Of a DNA stretch of 10,498 bases, positions 6,265 to 10,498 are shown one piece after another; the stretch's first letter is position 1, and each line of letters starts with the position of its first letter. Below the pieces are notes generated by a model. That model was given only the letters and a program-made list of their open reading frames with translations. It was not told the origin of the DNA and made no database searches. The position numbers and the translations under genes are program-made. This DNA comes from JAOABP01 sp964590395 (GTDB lineage Bacteria; Hydrothermota; Tepidihabitantia; Tepidihabitantales; Tepidihabitantaceae). The stretch spans positions 1-10,498 of the forward strand of contig CAZPVT010000011.1 of assembly GCA_964590395.1 (NCBI GenBank), read 5' to 3'.

Positions 6265-6295
6265 AGGAGAGGTTAACCAAAAAAGGAGTTTAAGG

Positions 6296-7810
6296 ATGAG
6301 AAGAATCGTGGAGTGCGTTCCTAATTTCAGCGAAGGTAGAAGGCTGGAGGTAGTTGAGCAGATCGTTAATACAATCCGCTCGGTTACCGGCGTAACCCTC
6401 TTGGATACTGAGATGAATGCGGATCATAACCGGGCGGTAATCAGTTTTGTCGGCGAGCCCGAGGCGGTGCTTGAAGCAGCAATCCGGGCAACCCGTACCG
6501 CTGCCGAACTGATTGATCTGACCAAGCATCAGGGTGAACATCCCCGCATCGGAGCAACCGATGTCATTCCGTTTGTGCCCATCTCCGGTGTTACTCAGGC
6601 CGAGTGCATCGAGATGGCAAAACGGCTGGGCAAGCGGATTGCGGATGAACTGAGTATCCCTGTTTACCTGTATGAACTTGCCGCGACCCGACCCGATCGC
6701 GAGGATCTGGCAAACATCCGGAAAGGCGAGTTTGAGGGTCTACTTGAGGCAATTAAGACCGATCCGGACCGGGCACCAGACTTTGGTCGGCCAGAACTGC
6801 ATCCTACCGCGGGTGCAACCGTGGTGGGTGTCCGTGCCCCGCTCATCGCCTATAACATCAACCTTGGCACCCCGGATGTGAAAATTGCGGAGAAGATCGC
6901 CAAGGCGATTCGATTCCGCAGTGGTGGCTTCCGATATGTCAAGGCGCTCGGTTTTGAACTCAAAGAGAAAAACTGCGCACAGGTCTCAATCAATATGACC
7001 GACTACACCAAAACTCCGCTCTACCGGGTCTTTGAGACCGTGAAGCGAGAGGCACAGCGTTATGGTGTCAACGTGATTGAGTCGGAGATCGTGGGGCTGG
7101 TACCGCAGGCGGCACTGGTGGAGTGTGCGAAGTTTTTCCTGCAGTTGAATGAGTTCAAGAAGGAACAGATTCTTGAAAACCGGCTGATGCCGGCACAGGG
7201 TCTGCCCGACTTTTTGAGTGAACTGGCATCGAGCGCACCGGTACCAGGGGGGGGGACTGCCGCGGCGCTGAACGGTGCCATCGGCACCGCACTGTTGACA
7301 ATGGTTGCCCAGTTGACGATCGGCAAAAAGGGGTATGAGGAGTTTGACGAGGAGATGAAACAGGTTAAAGAGAAGTTGATTCCCCGGCGCGAGCGGTTCA
7401 TCAACCTGATGGATGAGGATGCGGAGTCCTTCAAAGGGGTGATGCAGGCATACAAACTGCCAAAGATGACCGAGGCGGAACGACGGGAGCGGGAACAGGT
7501 AATCAGCGAGGCACTGAAAAGGGCGGCGGCAGTGCCCCTGCGCACGATGAAGTTGGCGCTTGAGGTTCTGAAACTTGCTAAGCCGGTGGCGGAGTTTGGC
7601 AACAAAAGTTCCATCAGCGATGCCGGGGTCGGCACGATGAATTTGGATACTGCATTCAAAGGGGCGAGGTTAAATGTGTTGATCAACCTTGCCGGGATCA
7701 AGGATGCTCAGTTCGTGGCGGAGATACAAGAAACAGTTGACGAACTCTCTGCCGAGGCAGAAGGCCTGGTAAGCGAGTATCTGAAAATTGTCAGCAGAAG
7801 GATGCAGTAG
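6296..7810 (+). CDS. ftcD: Bifunctional glutamate formimidoyltransferase / cyclodeaminase
   Basis: A 504-residue cytosolic folate enzyme. The N-terminal half (about 1-300) transfers the formimino group of N-formimino-L-glutamate to tetrahydrofolate. The C-terminal domain (about 303-500) cyclodeaminates the product to 5,10-methenyl-THF and ammonia. Visible landmarks are VECVPNFSEGRR (5-16), DTEMNADHNR (37-46) and HQGEHPRIGATDV (78-90), whose HPR histidine should be the catalytic base. LPDFLSELASSAPVPGGGTAAA (two blocks within 303-324) and FGNKSSISDAG (434-444) mark the cyclodeaminase. Length is close to the fused animal enzyme. The open frame reaches back to 6182, but ATG 6296 is chosen for its AAGGAG at 7-base spacing and because family similarity starts there. 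No hut genes lie nearby, so a role in histidine breakdown is not shown locally. A run of nine G (7247-7255) encodes the PGGG loop. Confidence 0.95.
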   Translation: MRRIVECVPNFSEGRRLEVVEQIVNTIRSVTGVTLLDTEMNADHNRAVISFVGEPEAVLEAAIRATRTAAELIDLTKHQGEHPRIGATDVIPFVPISGVTQAECIEMAKRLGKRIADELSIPVYLYELAATRPDREDLANIRKGEFEGLLEAIKTDPDRAPDFGRPELHPTAGATVVGVRAPLIAYNINLGTPDVKIAEKIAKAIRFRSGGFRYVKALGFELKEKNCAQVSINMTDYTKTPLYRVFETVKREAQRYGVNVIESEIVGLVPQAALVECAKFFLQLNEFKKEQILENRLMPAQGLPDFLSELASSAPVPGGGTAAALNGAIGTALLTMVAQLTIGKKGYEEFDEEMKQVKEKLIPRRERFINLMDEDAESFKGVMQAYKLPKMTEAERREREQVISEALKRAAAVPLRTMKLALEVLKLAKPVAEFGNKSSISDAGVGTMNLDTAFKGARLNVLINLAGIKDAQFVAEIQETVDELSAEAEGLVSEYLKIVSRRMQ

Positions 7811-7825
7811 CAAACGGCATTATCT

Positions 7826-8674
7826 GTGAATAACTGCAGCAGTGCCTTCGTTGACCTACATCTCCATACAATCTTTTCTGATGGACTGTTAACCCCCGAG
7901 CAATTGGTGATCAAAGCCCAACGGCTCGGTTTCAACGCAATCGCTATCACCGACCACGACTCGCTTGACGGCATTGAACGGGCAAAAGTCCAGGGCAAAA
8001 GGTCGGGCGTGGAGATTGTGCCCGGGGTGGAGATGAGTTGCAATGTCAACGGCACTGATGTCCACATCCTCGGTTATTATATTGATTATCAAAGTCAGGC
8101 GGTCAAGGAGTTCTTCGCCCGGGTCCGGGAGTGCCGGCTCAAAAGGGCGGAAAAGATGGTGGCAAAGTTGAATGACTTAAGTGCGGGAAGATGGCAGGTA
8201 AGTCTGGAAAGGGTGGAGGAGATCGCGGGCGAAGGGGCGATTGGTCGTCCTCATATTGCACAGGCACTGGTAGAGGAGGGTGCAGTTAATAACTTGAGTG
8301 AGGCTTTTGAGAAGTACATCGGCTATGATGGTCCTGCCTATTTTCCCAAGATGCGTTTGACACCTGCCCAGGCGATCGGTTTTATTCACCAGGTAGGTGG
8401 TCTGGCGGTGGTAGCGCATCCGGCAACCTATGGTAACGACGGACTAGTTTACAATGTGATCAGCGCGGGTGTGGACGGCATTGAGGTCTGGCATCCCGAG
8501 CACAACCAGCGTGCCACCGACCTCTACCAGGAGATGGCAGAGAAAAACGGTTTACTCCTCACCGGTGGCAGCGACTGTCACGGTGGCAGAAAATGGAACC
8601 GGATTTACTTAGGCGATATCAAGGTGCCTTATAAGTATCTGATGGCGCTCAAACGCCGAGCAAGGAGATGGTAA
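7826..8674 (+). CDS. PHP-domain metal-dependent phosphoesterase (RNase AM/YciV-like)
   Basis: A 282-residue PHP-superfamily hydrolase. Metal-ligand motifs are all present: DLHLHT (10-15), SDG (18-20), ITDHDSLDG (41-49), PGVEMS (66-71), AHPAT (197-201), H223 in GIEVWHPEHN and GGSDCHG (247-253). An inserted helical segment (about 92-175, with GRPHIAQAL at 140-148) is as in YciV/RNase AM, which removes phosphate from 3',5'-nucleoside bisphosphates and trims RNA 5' ends. Length and motif order fit that subgroup. Other PHP phosphatases such as histidinol phosphatase are less likely. The start is GTG 7826, the only candidate just before the first motif. It has no clear Shine-Dalgarno and lies 15 bp after the ftcD stop, so translation is probably coupled. 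Substrate is inferred, not visible. Confidence 0.88.
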   Translation: MNNCSSAFVDLHLHTIFSDGLLTPEQLVIKAQRLGFNAIAITDHDSLDGIERAKVQGKRSGVEIVPGVEMSCNVNGTDVHILGYYIDYQSQAVKEFFARVRECRLKRAEKMVAKLNDLSAGRWQVSLERVEEIAGEGAIGRPHIAQALVEEGAVNNLSEAFEKYIGYDGPAYFPKMRLTPAQAIGFIHQVGGLAVVAHPATYGNDGLVYNVISAGVDGIEVWHPEHNQRATDLYQEMAEKNGLLLTGGSDCHGGRKWNRIYLGDIKVPYKYLMALKRRARRW

Positions 8675-9291
8675 AACTGCTATTGCTCCTGCCGATTTTG
8701 CTTAATCAATTACAGATTGCCCGGTTAAAGTATGCCGGAGGTGGTGACTGGTATAATGACCCGGAAATTATCCCCAATCTCTCTCAGGAGTTGAACCGCA
8801 GGACAAACATCCGGGCGGTTACCGATGAGGTCCATGTCAGCCTGCTGGATGAGAAACTGTATCAGCATCCATTCCTATTTATGACCGGTCATGGCAATGT
8901 CAGTTTCTCGGATGATGAGGCAAGGCGCCTGCGCCATTATCTGGAGTCCGGCGGTTTTCTCTATGCGGATGACGATTATGGTATGGATGAGCCATTTCGC
9001 CGGGAGATAAAAAAGGTCTTTCCCAACTCCGAACTGGTGGAATTGCCCTTAGACCATCTGATTTACCACTGCTTCTACGACTTTCCCCAGGGCTTACCCA
9101 AAATTCATGAACATTACGAAGGCTCACCCAGAGGTTATGCTATCTTTCTGGGGGGAAGAATGGTGGTTTTCTACACCTACAACTCCAACATCTCAGACGG
9201 CTGGACCGACCGCTACAACGATCCGCCAGAAAAAAGGGAACAGGCGATAAAAATGGGCATCAACATCATCAGTTATTTTCTGACCCAATGA
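8668..9291 (+). CDS. DUF4159-family exported protein
   Basis: A 207-residue protein matching the DUF4159 pattern, function unknown. It has a short hydrophobic N-terminus (about 4-15, signal peptide or anchor), then RLKYAGGGDWYNDP (19-32), the family's hallmark opening. FMTGHG (71-76) and the GGFLYADDDYG region (95-105) follow, with a late YNSNISDGW segment. The fold appears related to ThuA/glutamine-amidotransferase-like domains by general look; this is inference. DUF4159 proteins are often encoded near other envelope or MoxR-associated genes in other bacteria, but no MoxR gene is here. Its ATG overlaps the end of the PHP gene by 7 nt; AAGGAG abuts the ATG with no spacing, so initiation probably depends on coupling. 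Confidence 0.82.
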   Translation: MVKLLLLLPILLNQLQIARLKYAGGGDWYNDPEIIPNLSQELNRRTNIRAVTDEVHVSLLDEKLYQHPFLFMTGHGNVSFSDDEARRLRHYLESGGFLYADDDYGMDEPFRREIKKVFPNSELVELPLDHLIYHCFYDFPQGLPKIHEHYEGSPRGYAIFLGGRMVVFYTYNSNISDGWTDRYNDPPEKREQAIKMGINIISYFLTQ

Positions 9292-9315
9292 GTCGACTTC
9301 ATTCAGGACAGAACG

Positions 9316-10191
9316 ATGGTAAGATTCAGTGAGGAACTGCTCAGGTCAGGCCGGACACCGGCGCTCGTAGGTGTCATCACCCGTACCAAGGACTGGGCGA
9401 TTTTAACCACCCAGCACTGGTACCGGATTCCGGTGAAAAATGCCCCGGAGAACCTGGAACTGGCACGCTATCTTGCTTTTTATCAGACCAGGGTTTTCGG
9501 TGCGGAAAAGTGGGCGGTCAACTACTATGCCCGGGTCAAGGCGATAACCGTTACCCGGCGGATTGAACTCTTACCTAATGAGCCTGACCACCCGCGGGCA
9601 AACGAAGATTATTACCGCTTGGAGATTGAGGAGCTTAAAAAACTGCCCAACCCGATTCTTAGCCAGCGCCGGCGCCGTATTGTCTTTATCCCCACTACCT
9701 TAGAAAGACTGCTTACCGCAAAGGAGATCAACGAACTTTACTATACCAGCCCGATTGAAGCGCGACTATACCGTTACCTAAGAACCGCGGAACTGCAACC
9801 GGAAAGGCAGTTTTTTGTTCGTGACCGGGGCAGGGGTTACTTTCTGGACCTGGCGGTTTTCTGCGAAAAAGGCAAGATTGATGTTGAGTGTGATGGCGAA
9901 ACTTATCATTCCGGCAGAGAGAGGGCGCAGGCTGACCGCCAGCGCGACAACCGCCTCACCGCGCGCGGCTGGCGCATCCTCCGCTTCTCGGGTAGTGAGA
10001 TCAATAGCGATTTATCCGGCTGTGTGGCGATGGTGCAAAGGGTGGTAAAAAGACTGGGCGGAATAAAAACTGGCAAACCTCAGCACAAAACCCAAAATCC
10101 TACGGGTTATCACCAGTTCCGGCAACTTCAAAACAGTAACGGACTCCCTGCCGGCAAATATCCGACAAACCGTATAAAGCGCGACCGTTAA
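9316..10191 (+). CDS. WYRIP-type domain fused to DUF559/Vsr-like nuclease domain
   Basis: A 291-residue predicted DNA-processing protein. Residues about 14-140 form an N-terminal domain with KDWAILTTQHWYRIPV (25-40), LAFYQTRVFG (53-62), LLPNEPDHPRA (85-95) and SQRRRRIVFIPTT (116-128). Residues 144-248 resemble the DUF559/very-short-patch-repair endonuclease fold, with SPIEARL (145-151), YFLDLAV (175-181), IDVECDGETYH (188-198), then RQRDNRLTARGWRILRF (208-224). E148, D178, E191 and D193 are candidate catalytic acids of a PD-(D/E)XK-like site. Nuclease activity is inferred from fold. The last ~42 residues (250-291) are polar and Gln/Asn/Lys-rich, unlike either domain, and may be acquired or non-functional. 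A weak AGGA precedes the ATG. The gene follows DUF4159 after 24 bp as last in the operon. The role (repair, defence or modified-base recognition) is unknown. Confidence 0.8.
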   Translation: MVRFSEELLRSGRTPALVGVITRTKDWAILTTQHWYRIPVKNAPENLELARYLAFYQTRVFGAEKWAVNYYARVKAITVTRRIELLPNEPDHPRANEDYYRLEIEELKKLPNPILSQRRRRIVFIPTTLERLLTAKEINELYYTSPIEARLYRYLRTAELQPERQFFVRDRGRGYFLDLAVFCEKGKIDVECDGETYHSGRERAQADRQRDNRLTARGWRILRFSGSEINSDLSGCVAMVQRVVKRLGGIKTGKPQHKTQNPTGYHQFRQLQNSNGLPAGKYPTNRIKRDR

Positions 10192-10324
10192 GAGGCTAAT
10201 CAGGGTTGCGACCCACATCCTTCTCTTAACCGCGGTTAAAATCATCCTGGATAGACCGGCGGTAGTGATAATCACCATTCCTCCCCCAATGATACTGGGT
10301 GCAAAACACAATACCCTACCGGAT
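10192..10324. other. Short non-coding region before the right repeat
   Basis: No gene is supported here. It contains a 14-bp perfect palindrome TTAACCGCGGTTAA (10226-10239) without a T tail. A minus-strand open frame (10012-10311) crosses the region antisense to the nuclease tail. Its translation is hydrophobic in the middle, and GGAGG precedes its ATG 10278 by only one base. It is not called as a gene. Confidence 0.5.
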
Positions 10325-10498
10325 ACGGTTCCGGGGATGGGGTCAAAAAACTGGAAAATTTATTATAAGTTATTGAAAATCAAAGTAGTAAACCCAATTT
10401 AACCGGGTTTAATTTTTTAACCTATAGGTTAAATTTTTATAAACGCTGAAACTCCGGAAAAAGAGAATTGGCAATCTCTGCGCGGTAAATCCGGATTA
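10325..10498 (-). repeat. Right arm of the terminal inverted repeat
   Basis: This is the inverted counterpart of 1-175, 174 bp long because its T run is one base shorter. It ends on exactly the same base as the left arm. The rightward operon would be transcribed into it from the inner (GGTTCCGGGG) side. The leftward operon enters the left arm in the same orientation, so both copies sit at operon 3' ends in the same sense. No transposase or integrase lies between the arms. A dispersed repeat at which assembly stopped is more likely than a composite transposon. Confidence 0.93.
10416..10438 (+). terminator. Possible weak terminator hairpin in the right repeat arm
   Basis: The same 18-bp palindrome (10416-10433) is followed by TTTTT (10434-10438) in the direction of the rightward operon. 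No stronger intrinsic terminator was seen between the last gene (ending 10191) and this point, so it may be the operon's terminator. The weak AU-rich stem makes this uncertain. Confidence 0.3.

Noticed and set aside
6182..6295. 38-residue N-terminal extension of FtcD.
   Set aside because: It would cover the -35 and -10 boxes and the Shine-Dalgarno, and the family's conserved start (RRIVECVPNFSEG) begins at ATG 6296.
7060..7701. 213-codon minus-strand ORF inside ftcD.
   Set aside because: It is antisense to a strongly conserved coding region, Ser/Ala/Arg-rich as expected for a shadow frame, and matches no family.
10012..10311. Minus-strand ORF of up to 99 codons with a hydrophobic middle, possibly a small membrane protein.
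   Set aside because: It starts at TTG or at an ATG whose GGAGG is only one base away, overlaps the nuclease gene antisense for 180 bases, and resembles no family I recognise.
1..10498. Reading the window as a composite transposon or linear plasmid.
   Set aside because: No transposase, recombinase, relaxase, partition or replication gene lies between the arms. The cargo is metabolic and stress genes, and target-site duplications cannot be seen because the window ends with the arms.

Overview
The window looks like a short chromosomal contig from an uncultured, Gram-negative-type and probably thermophilic bacterium. Three things suggest this: periplasmic Spy/CpxP-like proteins, a large secreted modular protein with a C-terminal FlgD/T9SS-type sorting-like domain, and a double-thioredoxin-fold protein disulfide oxidoreductase of the kind common in thermophiles. 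A candidate-phylum WOR-3-like or FCB-related lineage would fit. That placement is inference from protein style and cannot be proven from the window.

The layout is one divergent locus. A roughly 135-bp region (6161-6295) carries two back-to-back, mirror-image sigma70-type promoters, each TTGACA-N16-TATGAT. Leftward (minus strand) run a CapA-domain secreted protein, a protein disulfide oxidoreductase, and a tight four-gene envelope-stress cassette: ECF sigma factor, zinc-finger anti-sigma factor, membrane-anchored Spy/CnrR-like protein and secreted LTxxQ Spy/CpxP-like protein. An intrinsic terminator closes this series at 430-459. Rightward (plus strand) run a bifunctional FtcD (glutamate formimidoyltransferase/cyclodeaminase), a PHP-domain phosphoesterase, a DUF4159 exported protein and a predicted two-domain nuclease (WYRIP-type N-terminal domain plus DUF559/Vsr-like C-terminal domain). 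All are closely spaced or overlapping.

The most unusual feature is not a gene. The two ends of the window are imperfect inverted copies of the same 175-bp non-coding element (1-175 and 10325-10498). They differ by three substitutions and one indel. The outer 103 bp are identical, and both copies stop at the same base. The element contains an 18-bp perfect palindrome, a second 17-bp near-palindrome and a foldable outer tip. Each copy lies downstream of an operon in the same orientation relative to transcription. The simplest reading is a dispersed, multicopy intergenic repeat in which the assembly broke at both ends. True termini of a linear or mobile unit are possible but less likely, because the cargo looks like ordinary chromosomal genes and contains no transposase, integrase or replication gene.

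The stretches 176-430 and 10192-10324 contain no convincing gene. No tRNA, rRNA, CRISPR array or recognisable insertion-sequence transposase was seen.
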